DNA from: Candidatus Edwardsbacteria bacterium
GTDB lineage: Bacteria; Edwardsbacteria; AC1; EtOH8
Assembly: GCA_018821925.1 (NCBI GenBank)
Contig: JAHJLF010000073.1
Location: forward strand, 1-59,896
Direction of reading: 5' to 3'
Length of the DNA stretch: 59,896 nucleotides
The notes beneath the pieces were generated by a model, which was given only the letters and a program-made list of their open reading frames with translations, made no database searches and was not told where the DNA came from. The stretch's first letter is position 1, and the number at the start of each line of letters is the position of its first letter. The translations under genes were made by a program, and so were the position numbers. Positions 43,909 to 52,503 of this stretch are shown here, in pieces.

Positions 43909-44466
43909 TCACATATTCCACTCCACCTTATAGCGGCACACCGTGCCGCCGGTGGCCCGGCATTCAACCTCAATCATCTTGATATCCCTGGCCCCGCACA
44001 TCTTGAGGGCCTCCTTGTACCATCCGATCACCGTCAGGCAGTCCGGGACTGAAAAGGTCTTGGCCTCATGAGTGGTTATCACCCCGGAGTTGGGGCCGGT
44101 GGCCTGGTATTCCCGGTAGCCGGTATCGTAATAGAACTTATAGATGGAGCCGGTCTTCTTCATGAAAGCCTGTGGATTGCCCGGCGCCAGGAATGTCCGG
44201 TGCTCCTTGGCCAGGCTCTTCTGGGCCGACTTGGCCCCCAGCTGTTCGAACACCAGATTGTCACCCTTGCCCAGCACCTTGACTATGGCCTTGTCTATGT
44301 GGTCGCCGATCTCGAAAGGATACCACTGGCTGGAGAGGATGGATTCGCCTATCAGCTGCCGGTCCTCCTGCGAAAGTCCGTCCATCACCTTTTCCCAGGC
44401 CCCCTGACCGAAGTTTTCGTTCACGAATTCCTTGCGGGCGGCTATGATCATGCCCTTGATCTTCAT
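43909..44466 (-). CDS. DUF2378/V4R-like sensor protein
   Basis: 185 residues from the internal ATG (MKIKGMIIAARKEFV), preferred over the frame's first ATG, which adds 22 odd hydrophobic residues. The N-terminal half includes SSQWYPFEIGD, and the C-terminal half ends IEVECRATGGTVCRYKVEW; the Cys-x(n)-Gly-x3-Cys pattern resembles V4R/heme-NO-binding and TIGR02265 (DUF2378) proteins of myxobacteria. Such proteins sense small molecules or serve as signalling adaptors. The assignment is by resemblance only. It stands alone. Confidence 0.55.
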   Translation of the reverse strand: MKIKGMIIAARKEFVNENFGQGAWEKVMDGLSQEDRQLIGESILSSQWYPFEIGDHIDKAIVKVLGKGDNLVFEQLGAKSAQKSLAKEHRTFLAPGNPQAFMKKTGSIYKFYYDTGYREYQATGPNSGVITTHEAKTFSVPDCLTVIGWYKEALKMCGARDIKMIEVECRATGGTVCRYKVEWNM

Positions 44467-44548
44467 AAAACCGTTCTCTTTAAGAATTATAGATGTAATT
44501 ATAGATAAACCCACCCCATAAGTCAACGACAATGATATAGCCCCTTAA

Positions 44549-44583
44549 CCACAAAGCCCCCGCCTGTGGCGGGGGCTTTGTGG
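44549..44583. terminator. Strong terminator between lipoprotein and sensor genes
   Basis: Perfect 16-bp hairpin CCACAAAGCCCCCGCC-TGT-GGCGGGGGCTTTGTGG just downstream of the 44.6 kb lipoprotein gene (minus strand). Confidence 0.8.
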
Positions 44584-44591
44584 CAGCCATA

Positions 44592-44984
44592 TCAGTTGCC
44601 GGGCCACATTTTCTTTATCTCGTCCATCTGTTCCGGGTGGAGCTTGACCGTGCCGTCGGCCTCCAGGTCAACCCGCAGGCCGTTCCAATGTTCAGCCGAG
44701 GCCGGGAATTCCTTTTTTCCTATCATGGTCAGCAGAACGTGGGCGACGGCAAATTTATTTGTGTCTGACAGGGCGCCGCGCAACCCGGGCACCGCAGTTT
44801 TTCCCTGTTTTAAAATATTTTGCGCCTCTTTATCCATGATCGCTGGATAAAGGCCGAAAGATGTCCCTTCCCAGATGATATCGGAATTTGCCAGTTGGCT
44901 GATTTGCAACTGAAGATCTTCATTCGGGGCCTGGGAGCAACCGGCTAACAGTACCAGCAGGAAAACCACTGATAGTTGTTTCAT
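44592..44984 (-). CDS. Small putative lipoprotein
   Basis: 130 residues from the ATG that has GGAAG eight bases before it; a GTG three codons upstream overlaps that ribosome site and is less likely. Signal peptide with lipobox LLAGC (Cys16). The mature part contains TAVPGLRGALSDTNKFAVAH, HEAT-like in flavour, and ends KLHPEQMDEIKKMWPGN. No family recognised. A clear TTGACA-N17-TATAAT promoter (45027-45055) precedes it. Confidence 0.75.
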   Translation of the reverse strand: MKQLSVVFLLVLLAGCSQAPNEDLQLQISQLANSDIIWEGTSFGLYPAIMDKEAQNILKQGKTAVPGLRGALSDTNKFAVAHVLLTMIGKKEFPASAEHWNGLRVDLEADGTVKLHPEQMDEIKKMWPGN

Positions 44985-45026
44985 TATCGTCACTTCCTAT
45001 GGATTTCAAATAATTATCTTTTGTTC

Positions 45027-45055
45027 ATTATAAATACTTATCCTTCTTCTGTCAA
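45027..45055 (-). promoter_or_regulatory. Lipoprotein gene promoter
   Basis: Minus-strand TTGACA (45050-45055), 17-base spacer, TATAAT (45027-45032); both hexamers perfect. Confidence 0.75.
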
Positions 45056-45061
45056 GTATTT

Positions 45062-45088
45062 AAAGACCCCGCGGTAAGCGGGGTCTTT
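45062..45088 (-). terminator. Terminator of the 33-residue gene
   Basis: Perfect 11-bp hairpin AAAGACCCCGC-GGTAA-GCGGGGTCTTT, 44 bases downstream of the small lysine-rich ORF. Confidence 0.8.
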
Positions 45089-45131
45089 GTTGTTTCCGTG
45101 ATCGCGGCGGTTGACTGGCCGGCTTCTGTTT

Positions 45132-45233
45132 TTACTTGCCTGATTTTTTGGCTTTTTTAGCCAGTCTTTTTTCCATCAGGGTTTTCCCGGCCTTCTTTTT
45201 ACCGTCCTTTTTAATGTCCTGATCTTTAGCCAT
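45132..45233 (-). CDS. 33-residue lysine-rich protein
   Basis: MAKDQDIKKDGKKKAGKTLM followed by EKRLAKKAKKSGK. Too short for usual ORF lists but well supported: TTGACA-N17-TACAAT promoter, GGAGAAGG ribosome site, 33 codons, and a strong terminator of its own. Very basic, so it probably binds nucleic acid or ribosomes; that is inference. No family recognised. Confidence 0.7.
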   Translation of the reverse strand: MAKDQDIKKDGKKKAGKTLMEKRLAKKAKKSGK

Positions 45234-45286
45234 GGTCCTTCTCCGCTTTTAAAGATTATATTTTGACTTTGCCATTTAATAGGGCA

Positions 45287-45315
45287 ATTGTATATCCTCG
45301 ATGGTTTTTTGTCAA
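45287..45315 (-). promoter_or_regulatory. Promoter of the 33-residue gene
   Basis: Minus-strand TTGACA (45310-45315), 17-base spacer, TACAAT (45287-45292); ~45-base leader. Confidence 0.65.
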
Positions 45316-45354
45316 TATATTTTTTATATTAAATAGCTATGTCTCAAATAAACC

Positions 45355-45384
45355 AGAGCCCCGCATCTCTGCGGGGCTCTTTGA
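45355..45384 (-). terminator. Terminator after the class I glutamate dehydrogenase gene
   Basis: Perfect 10-bp hairpin AGAGCCCCGC-ATCTCT-GCGGGGCTCT about 40 bases downstream of gdhA. Confidence 0.75.
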
Positions 45385-45421
45385 TACTCCCTTCCCTCAC
45401 GGGGAAGGGTTGGGGTTAGGT

Positions 45422-46780
45422 CTATACCACGCCCTGGGCCACCATGGCCTTGGCCACTTTGACGAACCCGGCGATGTTGGCGCCCGCCAGATAGTCGCCC
45501 TTGGTGGCGTAGGTCTCGGAGGCGTCCAGGCACTGCTGGTGGATGGCCTGCATGATTCTCTGCAGCTTCTGGTCCACTTCCTCGCGGTTCCAGTACCAGC
45601 GGGAGCTCTGCTGGGCCATTTCCAGTCCGGAGGTGGCCACGCCGCCGGCGTTGGCCGCCTTGGCCGGCCCGTACAGCACATTGTTGCCCTGGTAGATCTT
45701 GATGGCCGCCAGGTTGGAGGGCATGTTGGCGCCCTCGGAGACTAGGAAACAGCCGTTCTTGACCATGGCCTGGGCGTGCAATTCGTCGATCTCGTTCTGG
45801 GTGGCGGAGGGGAAGGCGCAGTCGAACTTGATGCCCTGTTCCTTGACCACATCCCAGACGCTCTTGCCCTCGTAATACTTGGCGCTCTTGTATTTGTCGG
45901 CATATTCCTTGGCCCGGCCCCGGCGCACATTCTCCAGATCCATGATGAATTTCAGCTTCTCGGCATCGATGCCCTCCTCGTCGATGATGGTTCCGCCGGA
46001 ATCGCAGATGGACAGGGCCTTGCCGCCCAGCTGGGTGATCTTCTCGATGGTATACTGGGAAACGTTGCCCTTGCCGGACACGATGCAGCGCAGCCCCTTG
46101 TAGTCCTTCTTGCGGGTGGCCAGCATCTCGGCCCCGAAATAGACCGCGCCGTAGCCGGTGGCTTCGGGCCGGATCAGCGATCCGCCGTACTCCCGGGCCC
46201 GGCCGGTCAGCACGCCGGTGAACTCGTTGCGGATCTTTTTATAATAACCGTACATGTAGCCGATCTCCCGGCCGCCCACTCCGATGTCGCCGGCGGGCAC
46301 GTCGGTGTCCTGGCCGATATGACGGAACAATTCGCGCATGAATGACTGGGTGAACTTCATCACCTCCATATCGCTCTTGCCCTTGGGGTCAAAGTCCGAG
46401 CCGCCCTTGCCGCCGCCCATGGCCAGGGTGGTCAGGCTGTTCTTGAATACCTGCTCGAAACCCAGGAACTTGATGATGCCCAGGTTGACCGAGGGGTGGA
46501 AGCGCAGGCCGCCCTTGTAGGGCCCGATGGCGTTGTTGAACTGTACCCGGAAACCCTTGTTGACCTGGACCTCGCCCTTGTCGTCCACCCAGGGCACCCG
46601 GAACATTACCACCCGGTCCGGCTCGCAGATCCGCTCGTATATCTTCCATTTGACGAACTCGGGGTGCTTGGCTACGGTCGGCTCCAGGGTCTTCATGACC
46701 TCCTCTACCGCTTGATGGAATTCCGGCTCTCCCGGATTCTTGGCCTTGACTTTGGCAATAACATCAGTGATGTGGGACAT
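45422..46780 (-). CDS. gdhA: Glutamate dehydrogenase, class I hexameric (probably NADP type)
   Basis: 452 residues from the ATG after AAGGAGG (a GTG two codons upstream lies in the ribosome site). NAIGPYKGGLRFHPSVNLG, TLAMGGGKGGSDFDPKGKSD, VPAGDIGVGGREIGY and SGKGNVSQYTIEK are diagnostic of the E. coli GdhA family, normally the ammonia-assimilating enzyme. It is only distantly related to the dehydrogenase at 35.2 kb, so the genome carries both types. Monocistronic, with its own promoter and terminator. Confidence 0.95.
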   Translation of the reverse strand: MSHITDVIAKVKAKNPGEPEFHQAVEEVMKTLEPTVAKHPEFVKWKIYERICEPDRVVMFRVPWVDDKGEVQVNKGFRVQFNNAIGPYKGGLRFHPSVNLGIIKFLGFEQVFKNSLTTLAMGGGKGGSDFDPKGKSDMEVMKFTQSFMRELFRHIGQDTDVPAGDIGVGGREIGYMYGYYKKIRNEFTGVLTGRAREYGGSLIRPEATGYGAVYFGAEMLATRKKDYKGLRCIVSGKGNVSQYTIEKITQLGGKALSICDSGGTIIDEEGIDAEKLKFIMDLENVRRGRAKEYADKYKSAKYYEGKSVWDVVKEQGIKFDCAFPSATQNEIDELHAQAMVKNGCFLVSEGANMPSNLAAIKIYQGNNVLYGPAKAANAGGVATSGLEMAQQSSRWYWNREEVDQKLQRIMQAIHQQCLDASETYATKGDYLAGANIAGFVKVAKAMVAQGVV

Positions 46781-46850
46781 TGGCACCTCCTTATAAGTTA
46801 AAAGTTAGAAGGGATACTAGCGTGAAATATTTCAATCCACTGTGTTTTAT

Positions 46851-46879
46851 ATTATAAATCCTTGCCTTCAAAGTGTCAA
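46851..46879 (-). promoter_or_regulatory. gdhA promoter
   Basis: Minus-strand TTGACA (46874-46879), 17-base spacer, TATAAT (46851-46856); both hexamers perfect. Confidence 0.75.
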
Positions 46880-46964
46880 GATAAATATACCGAACTTACC
46901 CGCTTCCGCTATTCTCCTTGTTTTTCGTTCTGTAAACGGCAAGTCAGAGCGTCTTATACAGACC

Positions 46965-47825
46965 TTACCACTCGGGGCTGTCCTCCAGCATGATCAGCTT
47001 GGTGTCCTTGTCCGACATCCCGTGCCAGAAACAGCCCTTGCGCAGGCAGATATAGAAGGATATCAGCTTCTGCATGGCCGAAACGGTGATCTTGGCGGTG
47101 TAGGATTGGCATTTATCGCACCGGCGGCCTTTTTCGATAAGGCTGTGGCGGCAATGGGGGCATTTCAGGTCCTTCACCTGTTCTCCCTCCGGGATCTCTA
47201 TGGTGGACCGGTTGGTAAAAACATTGAGGTAGGGATTTATCATCAGGCTGCCCTCCCGGCCATTTCTCCTGACCACAATGAATTTTATGGAGTTTTTGTC
47301 TATCAGGCTTCGCTGGCAGTGGGGACAATAAGACTGTAGGAAGGTTCCGCTATGAATCACCTCTTTCTCTTTTTCCTGTTTCTTGGATTTGCTTATGGCC
47401 CCTGCGTCGGTGGGCAGTTTACCCGGGTAGGAATAAGTATCGTGGAATTTGGCCAACGCCCCGTTTATATCCTCGAACTCTAAAAAATGCTTCTTGCAGC
47501 CCCGGCGGGAACAGATGAACATCTTGCCGCCCTCCTCCAGCATCATCGGCACCATCGAGGCGCCGCAGATCTCGCATTCGGTGGAACCCTTCAGCGCCGT
47601 CTGGCAATGGGGGCACGATATCCTGACAATGGAGCCCTTGGCGATGGGGAACTCGCTTTCCACCTTGTAGCTGCCGTAGACCGGCGAGAGCCTCAGCCAG
47701 CCTTTCTTTCCTTTGACATCCACCCTCAAGCCGATAGCGGATTGGCCGTCGATCTTATGCCCTTTGTCCATCAGGCTCTTGCGGCAGACAGGGCACTTCA
47801 ATTTCAGGGCTACTTGAGAAGCCAT
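46965..47825 (-). CDS. Multi-zinc-ribbon protein with internal duplication
   Basis: 286 residues and many Cys pairs: LKCPVCRKSLMDKG, ISCPHCQTALKG, CEICGASM, CSRRGCKKHF in the first half; YCPHCQRSLIDKN, KCPHCRHSLIEKG, CDKCQSY and CLRKGCFWHG in the second. The halves line up in order, so the protein is an ancient tandem duplication of one unit (ribbon, beta region, ribbon, short ribbon, Cys-x4-Cys end), with a lysine-rich linker (KSKKQEKEKE) between. Probably an intracellular zinc protein that binds nucleic acid or protein; function unknown. Confidence 0.8.
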   Translation of the reverse strand: MASQVALKLKCPVCRKSLMDKGHKIDGQSAIGLRVDVKGKKGWLRLSPVYGSYKVESEFPIAKGSIVRISCPHCQTALKGSTECEICGASMVPMMLEEGGKMFICSRRGCKKHFLEFEDINGALAKFHDTYSYPGKLPTDAGAISKSKKQEKEKEVIHSGTFLQSYCPHCQRSLIDKNSIKFIVVRRNGREGSLMINPYLNVFTNRSTIEIPEGEQVKDLKCPHCRHSLIEKGRRCDKCQSYTAKITVSAMQKLISFYICLRKGCFWHGMSDKDTKLIMLEDSPEW

Positions 47826-47882
47826 GCGTTCTCCTCCTTATTCTTAATTTTGCCGGTCATTATTTTTTGACAGGATTTACAG

Positions 47883-49523
47883 TCAGTACTTGGCCGCGAT
47901 CGGCATACGGCGACCTCCGCCGAAGGCCTTGCTGGTGACTTTGAGGCCCGGAGCCGCCTGCTTTCTCTTGTGCTCATTGACTCTTATGGCCTGGATCACC
48001 CACTCCACCGTATCCCTGTCCAATCCCTGGCCAACCAGCTGATCAATCGACAGATCGCCTTCAAGATATCCTGCCAGTATCCTGTCCAGCACTTCATACG
48101 GCGGAAGGGTATCCTGATCTTTTTGATCGGCCCTCAGCTCGGCCGAGGGCGCCTTGGTGATTATGGCCCGGGGGATGATCTCCCTGTCACGGTTGATATA
48201 TTCGGCCAGTTTATAGACCATAGTCTTGGGAATATCAGATATCACCGCCAGTCCACCGCTCATGTCGCCGTAAAGCGTGCAGTAGCCCACCGCCAGCTCG
48301 CTCTTGTTGCCGGTGGTCAGCACCAAGTGCCCGAATTTGTTGGAAACCGCCATCAGGATGTTGCCCCTGATTCGGGCCTGGATGTTCTCCTCGGCGATGT
48401 CCGGCGGTTTTTCGCCGAAATGCGGTTCCAGGATCTCCAGGTATTTTTCGTATATCTCGGTGATTGATATCTCTTTTATCTGAATGCCCAGCTTGTCTGC
48501 CAGCTTCCGGGAATCATCCACGCTTCCTTGTGACGAGAAGGGCGAGGGCATGGTAATGCCCAGCACGTTGTCCGGCCCCAGCGCCTCGGCGGCGATAGCC
48601 GCCACCACCGCCGAATCGATCCCCCCGGAAAGCCCCACCACCGCTTGGTTAAAGCCGCATTTTCGGAAATAATCCCGCACCCCCAGTTTCAAGGCTGAAT
48701 ATATTGATTCGATTTCATCCTGAACCGGGAGTTCGGCCGGTTTGCCCGACAGGGAACTGTCGATGGTCACAACATCTTCCTGGAATGCAGGCAGCGACCA
48801 AGCCATTTGCCCGTTTTTGTCCACCCCGAAACTCCGGCCGTCAAACACCAACTCGTCGTTTCCGCCGATCTGGTTGACATAGATGAACGGCAGTCCGTGT
48901 TTTTTAGCGTGCCGCCCGATCAGTTCGAACCGGGTCCTTTCCTTGCCGGCTTCGAACGGCGAGGCCGAGATGTTTATCAGCAGGCTGGCCCCCATCTTGG
49001 CCAGGTCGGCCACCGGATCGTAATCGTAAGGCTTGCGCTTGGGCCACAGATCAGGATGGTTCCAGGCGTCCTCGCAGATGGTCATGCCCAGCTTTTGGCC
49101 CTTGAAATCAACCAGCCCAACCGAATCCGCTGGGTCGAAATACCTGACCTCGTCGAACACGTCATAGCTGGGAAGCAGGGTCTTGTGCTGGCAGGTATAT
49201 TTACCCTTGTGAATAAGGACAGCCGAGTTGAAAAGCCCTTTACCGATGTTACGACCGGTCGGTGTGGGAGCGCCGAATATCAGTCCGGTATCCGGATAAT
49301 CAAAAGAAGCCTCTGTCAGTTCCTTGATGGCTGCGCCACAACGATCTATGAACCAGGGCTTCTCCAGCAGATCCCGGGGCGGATATCCGGTCAGGAACAA
49401 TTCGGGAAAGATTATCAGATCAGGCTTCTGGGCCTTGGTCTGGGCCAGAACGCCGGTTATCTTCCTGGCATTTCCCTCAATATCGCCCACCAGGGGGTTA
49501 AGCTGACAGATGGTTATTTTCAA
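47883..49523 (-). CDS. nadE: Glutamine-dependent NAD+ synthetase
   Basis: 546 residues. The N-terminal nitrilase-type amidase (about 1-255) has FPELFLTGYPPRDLL (Glu), HKTLLPSYDVFDE (Lys) and MTICEDAWNHP (Cys). The C-terminal synthetase has the P-loop GLSGGIDSAVVAAIAAEALG and LTTGNKSELAVGYCTLYGDM. It makes NAD+ from NaAD with glutamine. The true start is very likely TTG at 49523 (LKITICQLNPLVGDI after AAGGA); the longer frame to 49574 reads through a CTCAGGGTGACA intergenic repeat. Confidence 0.95.
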   Translation of the reverse strand: MKITICQLNPLVGDIEGNARKITGVLAQTKAQKPDLIIFPELFLTGYPPRDLLEKPWFIDRCGAAIKELTEASFDYPDTGLIFGAPTPTGRNIGKGLFNSAVLIHKGKYTCQHKTLLPSYDVFDEVRYFDPADSVGLVDFKGQKLGMTICEDAWNHPDLWPKRKPYDYDPVADLAKMGASLLINISASPFEAGKERTRFELIGRHAKKHGLPFIYVNQIGGNDELVFDGRSFGVDKNGQMAWSLPAFQEDVVTIDSSLSGKPAELPVQDEIESIYSALKLGVRDYFRKCGFNQAVVGLSGGIDSAVVAAIAAEALGPDNVLGITMPSPFSSQGSVDDSRKLADKLGIQIKEISITEIYEKYLEILEPHFGEKPPDIAEENIQARIRGNILMAVSNKFGHLVLTTGNKSELAVGYCTLYGDMSGGLAVISDIPKTMVYKLAEYINRDREIIPRAIITKAPSAELRADQKDQDTLPPYEVLDRILAGYLEGDLSIDQLVGQGLDRDTVEWVIQAIRVNEHKRKQAAPGLKVTSKAFGGGRRMPIAAKY

Positions 49524-49720
49524 TTTAATATCCTTAAATATGAACGAATGCGCTATGTCACCCTGAGAATACAACCATGCCTGATAAATTGAATGGGGGA
49601 ACTGTCATCCTTCAACCTTTTCGGCTTTGAAGTTCCCTCAGGATGACAATTTTCTATCAGTCCCTCTTCCATTAAGATACCTGAATTCAAAATCAAAGTC
49701 AAGCGAGATTTTATAAACAA

Positions 49721-49750
49721 AAAGCCGCGGCTTAAAAAGCCACGGCTTGA
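49721..49750 (-). terminator. Terminator after the VWA gene
   Basis: AAGCCGCGGCT-TAAAA-AGCCACGGCTT hairpin with one mismatch, 15 bases past the stop. Confidence 0.6.
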
Positions 49751-49764
49751 AATGAATTTAACGG

Positions 49765-51657
49765 TTAATCCTGCTTCACCGCCAGCTGGCTGGCGGCCTC
49801 CACCAGTTTGATGAACTCGGCCCGGTACCCCTCGGTGTCATTCCCTCTGGAGCTTCTGGCCAACTCCAGCACCTGACGGTAGCTGGAGTTTCCCTTATGC
49901 TCCGAATCCCTGAGCAGCAGGCCGAACTCGGCCACCGCCGAGGCAAAGCGCAGGTCTTCTGGCATCTTTGCCATTTCAGCCTTGTCATCGTAGATCGCTT
50001 TCGTTATCAAACGGCTCTTGTTCCCGTCGGGATCCTTGTAGCGCAATTTGACAGTCATCAACTCTCCGGAAAAATTGCTGTTTGGTTTTGGCGTAACTTT
50101 CTGGTATTTGAGATCATCAACCTTTGAGATTTTTTCTTTTGACCCGGCCGGCACTAATTCGTAAAGCGCGGTGACGGTATGGCCCACCCCCAGCTCCCCG
50201 GCGTCCTTCTTGTCGTCGTTGAAATCCTCCTTGTTAAGCATCCGGTTCTCGTAGCCGATCAGCTTGTAGGCCTTGACCCGGGCCGGGTTGAACTCCACCT
50301 GGATCTTGACATCCTTGGCGATGGTGAACAGGGTCCCGGCCATCTGGTTGACCAGCACCTTTTTGGCCTCGGTGATGTTGTCGATGTAGGCGTAATTGCC
50401 GTTGCCCTTGTCGGCCAGCTGTTCCATCCGGGAGTCTTTCAGGTTGCCGCTGCCGAATCCCAGAACCGACAGAAATATCCCCTCCTCACGCTTCTGCTCG
50501 ATCATCCGGATCAGCTCGGAGGTGCTGGAGACCCCCACGTTGAAATCACCGTCGGTGGCCAGTATCACCCGGTTGTTGCCGCCCTTGATGAAGTTCTCCT
50601 TGGCCGTCCGGTAGGCCAGCTGGATCCCGGCCGCACCGGCCGTGCATCCCCCGGCTTCCAGCTTGTCCAGAACATCCAGGATGGCCTTTTTGTTTTTGCC
50701 GGAAGTTGACGGCAGAGCCAGGCCCTCGGAGCTGGCATAGACCGCAATGGCTATCCGGTCTGCCGGCCGGAGTTGATTGACCAGCATCTTGAAGGCCGAC
50801 TTGAGCAGGGGCAGTTTATCGGGGCTCTGCATGGAGCCGGAGACGTCTATCAAAAAGACCAGATTGGTGGGAGGCAGTTTGTCGCGGGGTATCTCCTTGC
50901 CCTTGATCCCTATCCTAACCAGCCGGTGACCGTTATTCCAGGGGCAGGGAGAGGCATCTGTGATAACGGAGAAGGGCCGGCCGTCGTCCGGCAGGGGATA
51001 GTCATAATCAAAATAATTTATCATCTCCTCTATGCGAACCGCATCCTTGGGCGGCATCTGACCGTAATTGAGAAAGCGCCGGACGTTGGCATAGGAGGCC
51101 GGATCTACGTCGATGGAGAAGGTGGACAGCGGGTTCTGGACAACTTCCAAAAAGCGGTTCTCGTAGATCCGGGAATATTCCTCGGTGTTGAAATCGGCTG
51201 GCAGACTGTATCCACCCATCTGATCGCACTCGGCGGCAACCATTTTGCAGGCAACCATGGCGCAGGGCGGTGAAATATATTTTTTTTCATCCTTGGTCAG
51301 CCCCAGGCGCTGCAACAACCCTTTCTTCTGATGAGCTTTTAATTTAAAAGCAAGCTTGACGATTTGGTTGGTCTTTACTTTGACATTTTTTTTGATCATG
51401 GTCTGATAACCGGCCAGGCTGGCTTCCACGGTGTAGGTCCCTTCGGGAAGCCCGGTGAACTGGTAATGCCCGGCTTTGTCGCCAACAGCGACATAGGATG
51501 TACCGGGTATTCTCAGCGTAACACCCGTCAGCAGATTGTTGTTGGCATTATCCATGACAATACAATTGATAACGCCTGTTCCGGCGGCTCCGATCAGGCT
51601 GGCCGAGATTAAAGCCAGCACTGCTGCCGCGATCAGGGGGAAGATCCTGTTTTTCAT
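49765..51657 (-). CDS. Secreted von Willebrand factor A protein (YfbK family)
   Basis: 630 residues. Signal peptide (about 1-24), a carboxypeptidase-regulatory-like domain (VTLRIPGTSYVAVGDKAGHY; about 26-107), then the YfbK-type N-terminal block (NRFLEVVQNPLSTFSIDVDP), the VWA domain with the MIDAS motif DVSGSMQS and the second metal site in LATDGDFNVG, and a C-terminal DUF3520-like domain. It binds partners through a metal site outside the cytoplasm. Substrate and partners are unknown. Monocistronic. Confidence 0.9.
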   Translation of the reverse strand: MKNRIFPLIAAAVLALISASLIGAAGTGVINCIVMDNANNNLLTGVTLRIPGTSYVAVGDKAGHYQFTGLPEGTYTVEASLAGYQTMIKKNVKVKTNQIVKLAFKLKAHQKKGLLQRLGLTKDEKKYISPPCAMVACKMVAAECDQMGGYSLPADFNTEEYSRIYENRFLEVVQNPLSTFSIDVDPASYANVRRFLNYGQMPPKDAVRIEEMINYFDYDYPLPDDGRPFSVITDASPCPWNNGHRLVRIGIKGKEIPRDKLPPTNLVFLIDVSGSMQSPDKLPLLKSAFKMLVNQLRPADRIAIAVYASSEGLALPSTSGKNKKAILDVLDKLEAGGCTAGAAGIQLAYRTAKENFIKGGNNRVILATDGDFNVGVSSTSELIRMIEQKREEGIFLSVLGFGSGNLKDSRMEQLADKGNGNYAYIDNITEAKKVLVNQMAGTLFTIAKDVKIQVEFNPARVKAYKLIGYENRMLNKEDFNDDKKDAGELGVGHTVTALYELVPAGSKEKISKVDDLKYQKVTPKPNSNFSGELMTVKLRYKDPDGNKSRLITKAIYDDKAEMAKMPEDLRFASAVAEFGLLLRDSEHKGNSSYRQVLELARSSRGNDTEGYRAEFIKLVEAASQLAVKQD

Positions 51658-51812
51658 CTTCGTTTCTCCGGTTAATTGGTTGAAGTTTTACGGTTAGCTG
51701 TCCAATATACCGCCCACCGGAGAATAATATTCCCAATTTAAAAATATTATTTATTCCAAGAAGACAATAGATATCCCCCTCCTTGCGGGAGGGGGATTAG
51801 GGGGCGGTCAAA

Positions 51813-51844
51813 TACTAAAGCCCCGCTTAAGCGGGGCTTTAGTA
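51813..51844. terminator. Perfect 32-base palindrome, bidirectional terminator
   Basis: TACTAAAGCCCCGCTT immediately followed by its exact complement AAGCGGGGCTTTAGTA, just downstream of the nitroreductase gene. Confidence 0.75.
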
Positions 51845-51860
51845 AACTATTTAATGCTAT

Positions 51861-52439
51861 TTAATATTCTTTTATTATCAGTTCCTTCAACGGTCTCTTC
51901 GGCACATGGTGCACCTGCTTGTCGTCCCGCCAGTATTCGATCTTCCCGTCCGGCCCGACATCATCTATCACGGCCGTCTCCGCCGGCTTGCCCAGGGCTA
52001 TCACCAGCGGTATCTCGTATCCCGCATCGATATCAAGCGCTTTTCTTAACCCCTCACGGTTCACCGAGGCCAGCATGCACCCGCCCAAACCTTTCTCGGC
52101 CGCGCCCAGCAAAATGCTTTGGGCGCAAATCCCGGCATCATAATGCATCTTACTGAGACAGATTGATGTATCCCACAACATGACGATGTAGGCAGTCGGC
52201 CGCTCGCCCTCTGCCGGCCCTTTCCAGTCTTTCAGATATTTTGCCCAAAGCAGGAAAGGGAAAATAGTTTCGTTGGTTTCTGGATCAGAGGAGAGGATGT
52301 ATTTTAGCGGCTGGAGGTTTCCAGCCGAGCCGGACAGCCTAGCCAGCTCCACCAAGTGCCGTAAGGTTGCCAGTTCAACCTGATGCTTCTGGTCGAAACG
52401 TCGATAGCTCCGGTTTTTTAATATCAGGTCTTTCAGCAT
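51861..52439 (-). CDS. Nitroreductase-family FMN oxidoreductase
   Basis: 192 residues. N-terminal RSYRRFDQKHQV is the FMN-phosphate-binding RRF-type motif, AGNLQPLKYIL follows, and the mid region DAGICAQSILLGAAEKGLGGCM is the dimer core; ALGKPAE lies near the end. These enzymes reduce nitro or quinone-like compounds or dehalogenate with NAD(P)H. Substrate cannot be told. Single gene, start fixed by the N-terminal motif. Confidence 0.9.
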   Translation of the reverse strand: MLKDLILKNRSYRRFDQKHQVELATLRHLVELARLSGSAGNLQPLKYILSSDPETNETIFPFLLWAKYLKDWKGPAEGERPTAYIVMLWDTSICLSKMHYDAGICAQSILLGAAEKGLGGCMLASVNREGLRKALDIDAGYEIPLVIALGKPAETAVIDDVGPDGKIEYWRDDKQVHHVPKRPLKELIIKEY

Positions 52440-52503
52440 ATTCTAAATATCGAAAAATTATTTGTCCCTGAAAGCAGTTTCACGATCAACTAATAACGAA
52501 TAA

